A model generated the notes under the pieces. That model was not told the DNA's origin. It did no database searches and saw only the letters and a list, made by a program, of their open reading frames with translations. A program made the translations under genes and the position numbers. Shown one piece after another: positions 52,791 through 61,897 of a stretch of 64,000 bases of DNA (positions within the stretch are counted from its first letter, which is position 1; each line of letters starts with the position of its first letter). Source of the stretch: Mucilaginibacter cryoferens (GTDB lineage Bacteria; Bacteroidota; Bacteroidia; Sphingobacteriales; Sphingobacteriaceae); contig NZ_JACHCR010000001.1 in the NCBI RefSeq assembly GCF_014205845.1, positions 558,001-622,000 on the forward strand, written 5' to 3'.

Positions 52791-55265
52791 ATGAGTTTTG
52801 ATCCATTTGATTTTAAGAACACTTTGCCTGTTATAAACGAGGATTCGGAATTTTTTCCTTTAATGTCTACTGAAGATGAGGAGGAAATGAACAATGAGCA
52901 ACTGCCCGAGGTATTGGCCATACTACCATTACGTAATACTGTATTGTTCCCTGGCGTAGTTATTCCGATAACAGTAGGCAGGGATAAATCAATTAAACTG
53001 ATACGCGATGCCAATAAAGGCAACCGCATGATTGGGGTAGTTGCACAACAGGATGTGGGGATTGAAGACCCTAACTTCGATCAGTTAAACCGGGTAGGTA
53101 CCATTGCGCTTATCATCAAAATGCTGCAAATGCCAGATGGTAACACTACCGTTATATTACAAGGTAAAAAGCGTTTTGTATTAAAAGAAGAAGTGCAAAC
53201 CGAGCCCTATATAAAAGCCACAGTTGAGCCCTTTCACGAAACAAAAATAAAAGAGGATAAAGAATTTAAAGCCATGGTATCATCCATAAAGGATATGGCC
53301 ATGAATATTATCCAGCTATCGCCCAACATACCGAGCGAGGCCGGTATAGCTATTCGCAATATTGAAAGCACCTCATTTTTGATCAATTTTATATCATCAA
53401 ACATGAATGCCGATATGGCTGCCAAACAACGCCTGTTGGAAGTTGCAAGCCTGCGCGACCGCATTAACCTGGTACTGGAACACCTAACACTTGATTTGCA
53501 GATGCTGGAGCTTAAAAACCAGATACAAAGCAAAGTACGTGTTGATTTGGATAAACAACAGCGCGATTATTTTTTAAATCAGCAGCTTAAAACAATACAG
53601 GAAGAACTGGGCGGCAACTCTCCCGACCTGGAAATTGACAGCCTGCGCCAGCGTGCCGTTAAAAAGAAATGGGCAAAAGAGGTTAAAGACCATTTTGCCA
53701 AAGAACTGGAAAAACTTGCCCGCACCAACCCTGCCGCGGCCGATTATTCGGTACAGATAAACTACCTGGAGCTATTGCTGGATTTGCCGTGGAACGAGTT
53801 CACGAAAGATAACTTCGACCTTAAACGTGCCCAAAAGGTTTTGGATAAAGATCATTTTGGGTTAGATAAGGTTAAACAGCGTATTATAGAATACCTGGCC
53901 GTGCTAAAATTAAAGCACGATATGAAAGCCCCTATCCTTTGTTTGGTAGGCCCTCCGGGAGTTGGTAAAACTTCGTTGGGTAAATCAATTGCCAAAGCGC
54001 TAGGGCGTAAATATGTGCGTATGGCATTAGGCGGCATCAGGGATGAAGCCGAGATCAGAGGCCACCGTAAAACCTATATCGGCGCTATGCCCGGGCGCAT
54101 CATTCAATCAATAAAAAAAGCCGGTGCAGCCAACCCTGTGTTTATTTTAGATGAAATTGATAAAGTAGGTAATGATTTCCGAGGCGATCCTTCATCGGCG
54201 TTACTGGAGGTGCTTGACCCTGAACAGAACGGTACTTTTTATGATCATTATGTAGAGATGGATTTCGATTTATCCAACGTAATGTTTATTGCAACGGCAA
54301 ACTCATTAAGCAGCATCCAACCGGCTTTGCTTGATAGGATGGAGATTATAGAGGTTAACGGCTATACCATTGAAGAGAAGATAGAAATAGCCAAACAACA
54401 CCTGGTACCCAAACAACGCGAGGCACATGGCTTAAAGCTAAAAGATGTTGCTTTGAAAACCGATATACTGGAAAAGATCATTGTTGATTATACCCGCGAA
54501 TCGGGCGTACGCTCGTTAGAGAAAAAAATCGGCTCGGTTGTGCGCGGCGTTGCCAAAAACATTGCGCTCGAAGAGCCCTACAACCCGGCAGTTAATAAAA
54601 AAGATGTAGAGAAAATACTGGGTGCCCCAATATTTGATAAAGACCTTTACGAGGGCAACGATGTAGCCGGCGTTGTAACAGGCCTGGCCTGGACATCGGT
54701 TGGCGGCGACATCCTGTTTATTGAAGCCAGCTTAAGCCCAGGTAAAGGCCGCCTAACGCTTACCGGCAGCCTGGGCGATGTGATGAAAGAATCGGTAACC
54801 ATTGCCCTGGCTTATTTAAGGGCGCATGCAAATTACTTCGATATCAACCCCAAGCTGTTTGATCTTTGGGATGTACACGTACACGTACCGGCAGGTGCTA
54901 CTCCTAAGGATGGCCCATCGGCAGGTATTACTATGCTTACTGCCCTGGTTTCGGCATTTACACAACGCAAGGTAAAACCAAATTTGGCCATGACGGGCGA
55001 GATCACTTTACGTGGCCGTGTTTTAGCTGTAGGTGGCATAAAAGAAAAAATACTGGCTGCCAAACGCGCCAATATTAAAGAGATCATCCTTTGCAAATCA
55101 AACCAAAAGGATATACTGGAGATTAAAGAAGATTATATAAAGGATTTAAATTTCCATTATATAACCGATATGCGCGACGTGATAAAGCTTGCTCTTTTAG
55201 ACGAAAAAGTAAGCGAGCCGATTGATCTTACTATCAAGGAAGAAACTAAAACGGCTTTAAATTAA
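52791..55265 (+). CDS. lon: ATP-dependent protease Lon
   Basis: An 824-residue protease for misfolded and regulatory proteins. Order: N-terminal substrate domain (LPEVLAILPLRNTVLFPGVVIPI), AAA+ domain with Walker A GPPGVGKT at 387-394 and Walker B FILDEIDKVG, then the protease domain with S710 (KDGPSAG) and K753 (GGIKEKIL), the Ser-Lys dyad. A short acidic leader (about 35 residues) precedes the usual start of the family. Gene has its own upstream region with a possible sigma-54 promoter and a strong terminator. Confidence 0.98.
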   Translation: MSFDPFDFKNTLPVINEDSEFFPLMSTEDEEEMNNEQLPEVLAILPLRNTVLFPGVVIPITVGRDKSIKLIRDANKGNRMIGVVAQQDVGIEDPNFDQLNRVGTIALIIKMLQMPDGNTTVILQGKKRFVLKEEVQTEPYIKATVEPFHETKIKEDKEFKAMVSSIKDMAMNIIQLSPNIPSEAGIAIRNIESTSFLINFISSNMNADMAAKQRLLEVASLRDRINLVLEHLTLDLQMLELKNQIQSKVRVDLDKQQRDYFLNQQLKTIQEELGGNSPDLEIDSLRQRAVKKKWAKEVKDHFAKELEKLARTNPAAADYSVQINYLELLLDLPWNEFTKDNFDLKRAQKVLDKDHFGLDKVKQRIIEYLAVLKLKHDMKAPILCLVGPPGVGKTSLGKSIAKALGRKYVRMALGGIRDEAEIRGHRKTYIGAMPGRIIQSIKKAGAANPVFILDEIDKVGNDFRGDPSSALLEVLDPEQNGTFYDHYVEMDFDLSNVMFIATANSLSSIQPALLDRMEIIEVNGYTIEEKIEIAKQHLVPKQREAHGLKLKDVALKTDILEKIIVDYTRESGVRSLEKKIGSVVRGVAKNIALEEPYNPAVNKKDVEKILGAPIFDKDLYEGNDVAGVVTGLAWTSVGGDILFIEASLSPGKGRLTLTGSLGDVMKESVTIALAYLRAHANYFDINPKLFDLWDVHVHVPAGATPKDGPSAGITMLTALVSAFTQRKVKPNLAMTGEITLRGRVLAVGGIKEKILAAKRANIKEIILCKSNQKDILEIKEDYIKDLNFHYITDMRDVIKLALLDEKVSEPIDLTIKEETKTALN

Positions 55266-55283
55266 GCCCGGATACTCATTTAT

Positions 55284-55328
55284 ATTTAAACAGAAAAAGC
55301 GCTTGAAAGGCGCTTTTTCTGTTTAAAT
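55284..55328. terminator. Terminator after lon
   Basis: Arms of 19 bases, ATTTAAACAGAAAAAGCGC (55284-55302) and its exact complement (55310-55328), around TTGAAAG, with A- and T-rich ends, so it can work in both directions. Confidence 0.85.
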
Positions 55329-55452
55329 AGTTAGTGTTTTTCCCGCCGGTTATAACATCGTTATAAAACCACAAATTCCAACTTTGAAACCTTTTATAAC
55401 CCATTAGCGTAATACGAGATGAATTGTATATTAAATTCAACGTACCTAAAGA

Positions 55453-56058
55453 ATGAAGAAACTTTTTACTCTAAACGCTATTATCTTATCTCTACTTCTA
55501 TTATCCAGTATTAGCTCATCAGCCCAAATTGTTGAACCAAACATGCAGGATACTGTTAAAAAAGTACATCCAACAGGTGTTAATACTGTATTTATTGATT
55601 CGGCCAAAGTTGATTCGGCTAATGCCGAACAATCCGGTGAAAAGGCCCAAAGTGTATATCTTGAAATTGGAGGCCCCGGTTTAGCACTTACCGCTAACTA
55701 CGATGCCCGCTTTGGCCACAGGCGTAACGGCCTGGGTTACCGTGTTGGCGCGGGCTATTTTGCTACCGATGGTAATAACGTTTTTAGCGTTCCATTGCAG
55801 CTAAATTATTTATTTGGTAAAGGCAAAAGCCTGATTGAAATTGGAGGCGGCACCACCTTTTTAAATTCGCACGGTAACAGCAATGGCAAGCATTTTATTT
55901 TCGACAGGATAACCGGCTTTGTAGGCACAGGTACCATAGGCTATCGTTACCAGCCCCAGGAAAAAGGAATCAATTTACGAATAGGATTTGTACCCATATT
56001 TTACGACGAGGGTATTATTGCAGCCGGCGGCATAAGCGTGGGCTACAACTTTAAGTAA
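55453..56058 (+). CDS. Hypothetical outer-membrane barrel-like protein
   Basis: A 201-residue protein with signal peptide ending SSISSSAQ. The mature part is glycine- and aromatic-rich with alternating strands: SVYLEIGGPGLALTANYDARFGHRRNGLGYRVGAGYF, LQLNYLFGKGKSLIEIGGG and IGYRYQPQEKGINLRIGFVPIFY, ending in GISVGYNFK. That pattern fits a small outer-membrane beta-barrel. I cannot name a family. It stands alone, with the lon terminator on one side and a nested palindrome on the other. Confidence 0.8.
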   Translation: MKKLFTLNAIILSLLLLSSISSSAQIVEPNMQDTVKKVHPTGVNTVFIDSAKVDSANAEQSGEKAQSVYLEIGGPGLALTANYDARFGHRRNGLGYRVGAGYFATDGNNVFSVPLQLNYLFGKGKSLIEIGGGTTFLNSHGNSNGKHFIFDRITGFVGTGTIGYRYQPQEKGINLRIGFVPIFYDEGIIAAGGISVGYNFK

Positions 56059-56173
56059 CTTAACCAAATATCTTATCATGCAAACCGGGTTCTGTGCTGT
56101 AATACAGCCAGAACCCTTTTACTTTACACAAACGGCAGGGAAATCGCTTTTAAAAATTTGGTGTATAAAGAAA

Positions 56174-56334
56174 GGTAACCCCTACGGGGCAAAAGAAACA
56201 TTTAAACTTTCATTCTACAAATTGGTAGCCACTACGAGGCAAGCATCTTTATTAGTATGGTATTATGCCTCGTAGAGGCTACCAATTTGTAGAAATATTT
56301 ATCTAAGATTCCTTTTTGCCCCGTAGGGGTTACC
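56174..56334. repeat. Nested palindromic intergenic element
   Basis: Outer arms GGTAACCCCTACGGGGCAAA (from 56174) and the complementary TTTGCCCCGTAGGGGTTACC (to 56334). Inside is a second palindrome, TTCTACAAATTGGTAGCC (from 56214) with GGCTACCAATTTGTAGAA (to 56294), one mismatch in 29 bases overall. The two stems nest. The rest of the gap 56059-56452 shows no gene. Confidence 0.9.
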
Positions 56335-56452
56335 TGTCTCATCATTAAAAACTGTAAAAAAGTTTAAAAGCGATTTCCCTGATACAACCTGCATCATCAG
56401 CATAAATCAACTCATTTTTTTTATATTAGTCGCTGATATATTTATACCCTAA

Positions 56453-57409
56453 ATGTTTAAAAAGCTTTCTCTTACGCTGATATGTATATTAGGCACTATC
56501 GGCCTGTTTGCCCAAACACATAGCCAGGAATTTGGCATCCAAACAGATAACGACTCATACCTTGCCCAGGGATCTGACAGATATTACACCAACGGTATTT
56601 TCTTTTACTACCGCAAGGCGTTAAAAATAAGCGATACCGGCAGTAAACTTCAAAACAAAGTTTTAGGGATAGAGCTGGGCCAGAAAATGTTTAACGCGCA
56701 AACAGGCGACGTACCTGGTGCCAGTTTTGTCGACAGGCCTTTTGCCGCTTATTCATACATTGGCACAACCCTTAACCTGCTTTACAAAAACGAAAGTACA
56801 CTTAAACTGAGCGCCCAGGTAGGCGTAGTGGGCCCCGCGGCAGGCGGCGAACCGGTACAAAAGCTTATTCACAACACTTTTGGCTTTTATACGTTAAACG
56901 GGTGGCAATACCAGATCAGAAACGATGTGGAGTTAAACCTATCTACCGAGTATAACAAGCTGCTCGCCCGCGCATCGTGGGTTGATGTAAGCCTTGCCAG
57001 TTACGTAAATTTAGGTACCGGCTTTACCGGTGCCGGAGTTGGCCCACTAATTCGCTTAGGCAACTTTAACCAGCTTTTTAATTCTATCAGTACACAAAGT
57101 ACAGCCTCTTTAACCGAGCAAACCGGGCTGTTACATAAACACGAAATATTTTTCTACTACAAACCCCAGGCAAACCTGGTTGCTTATGATGCCACCATAC
57201 AAGGCGGTTTGTTTAGCACTCACGACCCTAACAGTATGGAAATTACGGGCACCAAAAAGCCTTTTGTATTTAGCCAGCAGTTTGGTGCGGCAATTAGCTT
57301 TAACCGCTTCACATTTGATGTAGCCGCCATCTTCCATACCCGCGAAGTTAAATCGATGATACAATCGCACCAATGGGCAGCAATAACAGGAGTTTACAGG
57401 TTTAAATAG
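56453..57409 (+). CDS. LpxR-family lipid A deacylase-like outer-membrane protein
   Basis: A 318-residue barrel protein of the LpxR (DUF2219) family, which removes the 3'-O-acyloxyacyl group of lipid A. It has a signal peptide (ending GLFAQT). Family blocks: QTDNDSYLAQGSDRYYTNGIFFYYR (the conserved Asp/Asn and YTxG), FVDRPFAAYSYIGT and VGPAAGGEPVQKLIHNTFG. Final strand ends RFK. Substrate specificity is an inference from the family. It lies after the palindromic element and converges on arfB. Confidence 0.88.
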   Translation: MFKKLSLTLICILGTIGLFAQTHSQEFGIQTDNDSYLAQGSDRYYTNGIFFYYRKALKISDTGSKLQNKVLGIELGQKMFNAQTGDVPGASFVDRPFAAYSYIGTTLNLLYKNESTLKLSAQVGVVGPAAGGEPVQKLIHNTFGFYTLNGWQYQIRNDVELNLSTEYNKLLARASWVDVSLASYVNLGTGFTGAGVGPLIRLGNFNQLFNSISTQSTASLTEQTGLLHKHEIFFYYKPQANLVAYDATIQGGLFSTHDPNSMEITGTKKPFVFSQQFGAAISFNRFTFDVAAIFHTREVKSMIQSHQWAAITGVYRFK

Positions 57410-57410
57410 A

Positions 57411-57546
57411 CAGATGTGCAGATATGCAGATTTCAGATGTGCAGATGTTTTTTTGATGGGTGGAGGCATCTGTATTATAACAACTCCCTACATCTGCACA
57501 TCTGAAATTTGAAATCTGCACATCTGAAATCTATTATCTGCACATC
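57411..57546. repeat. CAGATGTGCAGAT-type inverted repeats
   Basis: TTTCAGATGTGCAGATG (57431-57447) and CATCTGCACATCTGAAA (57491-57507) are exact 17-base complements; further partial copies are at 57411 and 57511-57546. They fill the gap between convergent genes and could act as a terminator. Confidence 0.85.
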
Positions 57547-57551
57547 AAAGA

Positions 57552-57962
57552 CTAATCATCATGATTAGTCTTCCGGTTCTCTTTTTTGACAGATTGTTTC
57601 TTTTTATTATCCAGCCGCGCTGCTTTGGCAGCTTTGCTTACCTTGGTTGCTTTACGTACCTTTTGTACAATTAACGATCTTGTTAAAAGGGCTATCAGGC
57701 GTTCTATCGCCTTTTCTTTGTTGAGGTACTGGCTACGTTCTTCGTCGCAAATCACCTGTACCAGGCCGTCTTTATTAAGCCTGTTCTGCAATTTGTATGC
57801 AAGCAGCAACTTCTCTTCGTCTGTAAACAATTGCGAGGCTGCCACATCAAACAGAAGCTCAACCTTGCTCGATACCTTGTTAACGTTTTGGCCCCCCTTC
57901 CCCCCGCTGCGTGATGTTTTATAAGTTATTTCTTTTTGTAGATCGGCTTTATTAAGGTTCAT
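57552..57962 (-). CDS. arfB: Alternative ribosome-rescue factor B (ArfB/YaeJ-like)
   Basis: A 136-residue class-I release-factor-like hydrolase. The catalytic GGQ is at residues 23-25 (SGGKGGQNVNKVSSKVEL), followed by the typical fold and a long basic C-terminal tail (TKVSKAAKAARLDNKKKQSVKKE), which inserts into the empty mRNA channel. It frees stalled ribosomes. Size and layout match ArfB rather than PrfH. It has a short upstream gap toward cmk, which is read the other way. Confidence 0.95.
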   Translation of the reverse strand: MNLNKADLQKEITYKTSRSGGKGGQNVNKVSSKVELLFDVAASQLFTDEEKLLLAYKLQNRLNKDGLVQVICDEERSQYLNKEKAIERLIALLTRSLIVQKVRKATKVSKAAKAARLDNKKKQSVKKENRKTNHDD

Positions 57963-58134
57963 TTTTCAAAAGTACTGTTTTTGAGAGAAGGTTTATTGAG
58001 GGGTTTGTTGATTTAATTTTGAAATTAACGTTCCATATAGTCAACAAATTAAAGTGTATAATTTGCACAATTAACTTAAAACAACAACTGCCTTTATCCA
58101 GTACTAAACAAAAATTACTATTTTAGTCACTCTT

Positions 58135-58809
58135 ATGAGCAAAAACATTGTAGTAGCAATTGATGGTTATTCGTCATGTGGTAAAAGCACTTTGGCAAAA
58201 GCCCTGGCAAAAAAGCTTCATTTTATTTATGTAGATACCGGCGCAATGTATCGTGCTGTGGCCTTATATTTTTTGCGTAACAACATCAATCTGCAAGATC
58301 ATGCCCAAATTGTGGATGCCCTAAATAACATCCACCTTAATTTTCACTCCCGCGATTATCAAACCCATATTACCTTAAACGATGAGGAAGTATCTGACGA
58401 AATTCGCCAGATGCATGTTGCCGACAAAGTAAGTGCAGTAGCCGCTATTCACGAAGTACGCGTTGCTATGGTTAAACAACAACAGCGCCTTGGTAAATCA
58501 AAAAATGTTGTTATGGATGGGCGCGATATTGGCACCGTTGTATTCCCCCACGCTCAGCTAAAGCTGTTTATGACAGCCGACCCTAAAATACGTGCAGAAA
58601 GACGTTATAACGAGTTATTACCTACAAACCCTAATATCACTTTAGAAGAGATCTTTGACAACCTTGCACACCGCGATTACCAGGATACTACCCGCAAGGA
58701 AAGCCCCCTGATGCGTGCCGAAGATGCTATTATTTTGGATAATACCGATCTAAGTCCAGACGAGCAGTTACTTTTTGCCTTGAGCCATATTGAGCCATTT
58801 TTGGCCTGA
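58135..58809 (+). CDS. cmk: Cytidylate kinase
   Basis: A 224-residue enzyme phosphorylating CMP and dCMP. P-loop GYSSCGKSTLAKALAKKL near residues 10-27 (GxxxxGKS with Ser-Cys in place of Gly-Ser, as is usual in Bacteroidetes); VDTGAMYRAVAL, VVMDGRDIGTVVFPHAQLKLFMTADP and RRYNEL, RDYQDTTRKESPL follow. Complete and of normal length. TATTTTAG near 58119 is a weak -7 match. Near the pyrimidine-related dCMP deaminase. Confidence 0.98.
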   Translation: MSKNIVVAIDGYSSCGKSTLAKALAKKLHFIYVDTGAMYRAVALYFLRNNINLQDHAQIVDALNNIHLNFHSRDYQTHITLNDEEVSDEIRQMHVADKVSAVAAIHEVRVAMVKQQQRLGKSKNVVMDGRDIGTVVFPHAQLKLFMTADPKIRAERRYNELLPTNPNITLEEIFDNLAHRDYQDTTRKESPLMRAEDAIILDNTDLSPDEQLLFALSHIEPFLA

Positions 58810-58826
58810 TGGATTTTAGGTGGAGG

Positions 58827-59459
58827 TTATTTTGTTAAAATTCCTTTTTTCACCATATCATCAATAACAGATTTACTAAAATCTGCAGATAAGTTTGCAG
58901 CAGATCCCGGGTCAAATGCCTTTACCTGGGCCGAATATTGCAGCTCATTTGGCTCTGCCTCATAAAAATTAGCCTCCAATTCGTAATTGGTAGAAGTGGT
59001 ATAATAGCCTGGTGTGTAAACACGATCATATAAAACACGATAATTTCTTGACCACCGGCTACGTATCACTGCGTATGGGGTACGGGTAACCATCCCCGGC
59101 GTATAGTTTTTTTCCTGGTTTTTATCTAACAGGGCCAGCATCATTATTCCATCAAAGCCATCATCCTTTACCAACTTTGCAGCCTCCTCGTCGCTCATAT
59201 TCTGAAACGTACGTGGCCCGTATTTACTGCTTGCCGTTACTGCGGTTACGCCATACTCATTAAGCTTTTTAGCAACCGCGCTCTCTACACTTTCGCGTAT
59301 TTGGCGATCTTTGGCACCCGTAAGCCCAATAACCAATACGCTGTTATATTTATGTGCCGTGGCCCCTGGCAACACCCACGATGAGATCAATTTAGCGCTG
59401 TTACATGCTATTATAAAAACGCTGCAAATTGCAATAAGGAGGGTTAGGTACTTTTTCAT
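58827..59459 (-). CDS. Hypothetical lipoprotein (DUF4136-like)
   Basis: A 210-residue lipoprotein with lipobox FIIAC (Cys19). The mature part has SVLVIGLTGAKDRQIRESVESAVAKKLNEYGVTAVTASSKY, ending with ANLSADFSKSVIDDMVKKGIL. The pattern of a nucleotide-like alpha/beta fold followed by a ~40-residue Tyr/Arg-rich loop (RWSRNYRVLYDRVYTPGYYTT) resembles exported DUF4136-type proteins, but I am not certain of the family. Function unknown. Confidence 0.7.
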   Translation of the reverse strand: MKKYLTLLIAICSVFIIACNSAKLISSWVLPGATAHKYNSVLVIGLTGAKDRQIRESVESAVAKKLNEYGVTAVTASSKYGPRTFQNMSDEEAAKLVKDDGFDGIMMLALLDKNQEKNYTPGMVTRTPYAVIRSRWSRNYRVLYDRVYTPGYYTTSTNYELEANFYEAEPNELQYSAQVKAFDPGSAANLSADFSKSVIDDMVKKGILTK

Positions 59460-59561
59460 AGGTAAACTATTAATGATACTATAAAATTGAAAATAATAAA
59501 TTACAATTCCATAAAACCTATAAAATAAACTATAAACCGGTTACCCAATTTCCATGCCTCT

Positions 59562-60017
59562 TTAATCCTCAATAAACTTCACCGTAGGCACTCCAAAACG
59601 ATTCAAAAAATCAACCCCCTCGTCGCTGCCGATGCCTTTATATTCGGCATACGACTTATCAAAATAAACCTGGGTTATACCTGCCGAATAAATTAACCGG
59701 GCACAGGCAATACAAGGCGATAGCGTAGTATACAATGTGGCACCCTCCAATCGTGCCCCATTTTTAACGGCATATAGTATGGCGTTTTCTTCGGCGTGCA
59801 AAGCCAATGAACAACTTCCCTTTGAGTCGCGCGCGCAACCATGCTCGGGCCACTCTATATCGCAGTTATGCGTACCCGCTGGCGGTCCGTTATAACCGAT
59901 GGATATAATACGTGTATCGCGGGTTAAAACGGCGCCTACGTGAGCCTTAACGCAGTGCGAGCGCTTAGCCAGATCTGTAGCCAGGTTCATGAAAATAGAA
60001 TCGAAGCTTGGTTTCAT
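59562..60017 (-). CDS. dCMP deaminase
   Basis: A 151-residue zinc deaminase of the ComEB/dCMP deaminase group, making dUMP. Signature HAEENAIL contains the catalytic His-Ala-Glu, and LSPCIACARLI supplies the Pro-Cys-x-x-Cys zinc ligands. The N-terminal KRSHCVKAHVGAVLTRDTRIISIGYNGPPAG matches the family. Complete. No partner gene beside it. Confidence 0.95.
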   Translation of the reverse strand: MKPSFDSIFMNLATDLAKRSHCVKAHVGAVLTRDTRIISIGYNGPPAGTHNCDIEWPEHGCARDSKGSCSLALHAEENAILYAVKNGARLEGATLYTTLSPCIACARLIYSAGITQVYFDKSYAEYKGIGSDEGVDFLNRFGVPTVKFIED

Positions 60018-60044
60018 ATATTTAGTAGTTTAGGTCATTAACGT

Positions 60045-60090
60045 CATTGGGCCATTAAATCATATTTAAAAATGATTTAATGACCCAATG
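60045..60090. terminator. Hairpin between the FHS transporter and dCMP deaminase genes
   Basis: CATTGGGcCATTAAATCA (60045-60063) and TGATTTAATGaCCCAATG (60073-60090) pair over 17-18 bases with a mismatch. Probably ends the minus-strand transporter transcript. Confidence 0.65.
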
Positions 60091-60112
60091 CATAAATGAT
60101 ATTGTTAAATTT

Positions 60113-61729
60113 TTAGTGTCCGCCGCTTTTTTCAACAGTCATATGATCGATGTTAATCCCTTGTTTTATTAACTCCGATCTAACTTTCCATGCGAAGAAC
60201 ACGATATAGGCAAAACCTAAAACTGGCACTACATATGATTGATGTATGCCAATTGTGTCGGCCATCAATCCTTGTACAGGAGGTATAATTGATCCACCCA
60301 AAATCATCATAATTAAGAAGGCCGACCCTTGACCAGTATATTTGCCTAAGCCGGTAATGGCAAGTGAGAATATAGATGGCCACATGATGGAACAGCACAA
60401 GCCACCGCTAATAAACGAAAATACGGCAAGCATCCCTGTCGAGAATAAACCCACCAACATAAATATAACACCTAATATACCTAAGGTAACTAAAGTGCGC
60501 ACTGGTTTTTGTTGACCTATAAAGAAGGCCCCTATTAAAATAACGATGCTCACCGCATATACAAATAGTGTAGTTACATCGGCCACTGTTGATCTGTTCA
60601 CCAACAATACGATCCCGAAGGCAGCGAAAGGCACAACTACAGTCAATATATTTTTAGTTATTTTTGACAGGTTAAATGCACCAATAGCACCGGTGAACCT
60701 ACCGATCATCAAACTACCCCAGTAAAGCGAAATATAAGGTGCAATCTCCGAGTCTTTAAAGCTTCCGAATAATGGCAATTTAAGCAAGGCGCCCATGTTA
60801 CTTTGTATCGTTACCTCGGTACCTACATAAGTAAAAATGGCGATCATACCTAAAATTAATTGCGGATATGCCATTGCGCCCCAACCTGCTTTATTTTTTT
60901 GTGCTGAGAATAATGAGACTACTAAAGTCAAAATAATAAGCGCCAAAGCAGCATAAACAAATATAGGTTTTGAAATGCCTGTATACTTAACTAACGGGTC
61001 AACGCCTAATATGATTAAAAAAGCAATAAACATCACAAATAAAGGTGTACCAGGCTTACTGGTAGATTCAACCTTTTCATCGCTGCTTACAACCGGCAAT
61101 TTAGATACATAGAAAAACAACGCAACTGCTAGTAGAAGGCCTGCGAAAATGTAATACAGGTTATCTATAGATGAAATTTTTACGTCTTCCGGGGCTATGT
61201 GCTTACTTGCCGATCCAAATAATACGATACTGATAACAGCGGGGCCCAATAAACCACCAATGTTATTGACACTACCTGCAAAATTTAAACGATTTGACCC
61301 AGTTTCCGATGGCCCCAGGGCAACCACAAATGGATTTGCTGCGGTTTGCTGTAATGAAAAGCCTATAGTGATAATGAATATCGCCGATAAAACGAGTGCA
61401 TATGAACCAGCTGCCACCGCGGGTATCATTAACAAAGCACCTGCCGCCGATATAACTAAGCCTATAATTATACCGTTCTTGTAACCCATTTTATTTAATA
61501 TATCTATTTTAGTTAACTGAGATGCAAAATACAATATCAATGAACCTATGAAATAACCTCCATAGAAAGTAAAGTCGATAAGTTGAGATTCAAACTGTGA
61601 CAGGTGAAAGTGTGATTTACAAAAAGGTATAAAAATACCGTTTGATGCGGCTAAAAAGCCCCAAAAGAAAAACACGGTAACCAGCGTATATAACGCCGAC
61701 CCGTAGTTTTTTTTGTCGTTTTGTTCCAT
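60113..61729 (-). CDS. FHS-family sugar/proton symporter (MFS)
   Basis: A 538-residue transporter of the fucose/glucose/galactose:H+ symporter (FHS) group, with about twelve or more helices. N-terminal YTLVTVFFFWGFLAASNGIFIPF and the block SLQQTAANPFVVALGPSETGSNRLNFAGSVNNIGG match FucP and GluP. It is longer than FucP (about 430) because of an extra loop in the middle (SSDEKVESTSKPGTP) and a C-terminal extension. It imports a hexose or methylpentose by proton coupling. No utilisation genes are beside it. Confidence 0.92.
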   Translation of the reverse strand: MEQNDKKNYGSALYTLVTVFFFWGFLAASNGIFIPFCKSHFHLSQFESQLIDFTFYGGYFIGSLILYFASQLTKIDILNKMGYKNGIIIGLVISAAGALLMIPAVAAGSYALVLSAIFIITIGFSLQQTAANPFVVALGPSETGSNRLNFAGSVNNIGGLLGPAVISIVLFGSASKHIAPEDVKISSIDNLYYIFAGLLLAVALFFYVSKLPVVSSDEKVESTSKPGTPLFVMFIAFLIILGVDPLVKYTGISKPIFVYAALALIILTLVVSLFSAQKNKAGWGAMAYPQLILGMIAIFTYVGTEVTIQSNMGALLKLPLFGSFKDSEIAPYISLYWGSLMIGRFTGAIGAFNLSKITKNILTVVVPFAAFGIVLLVNRSTVADVTTLFVYAVSIVILIGAFFIGQQKPVRTLVTLGILGVIFMLVGLFSTGMLAVFSFISGGLCCSIMWPSIFSLAITGLGKYTGQGSAFLIMMILGGSIIPPVQGLMADTIGIHQSYVVPVLGFAYIVFFAWKVRSELIKQGINIDHMTVEKSGGH

Positions 61730-61897
61730 TTTTAAAATTAGGTTATACAGAATTGATTTGAATCGCTAAACATAATTGATTTTTTGTAAACCTGACCATA
61801 CTTTTTTAAATTAAAATAAATCACAATTTTAAGTTTCGTTGTTTAATAGATAAAATTGCATATTCGCAGTGTTCAAAAATGAACATAGCCTAACTTA

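Noticed and set aside
61869..61884. TGTTCAAAAATGAACA palindrome before the LysE gene
   Set aside because: Six-base arms in A+T-rich DNA are expected by chance; kept only as a remark in the gene entry.
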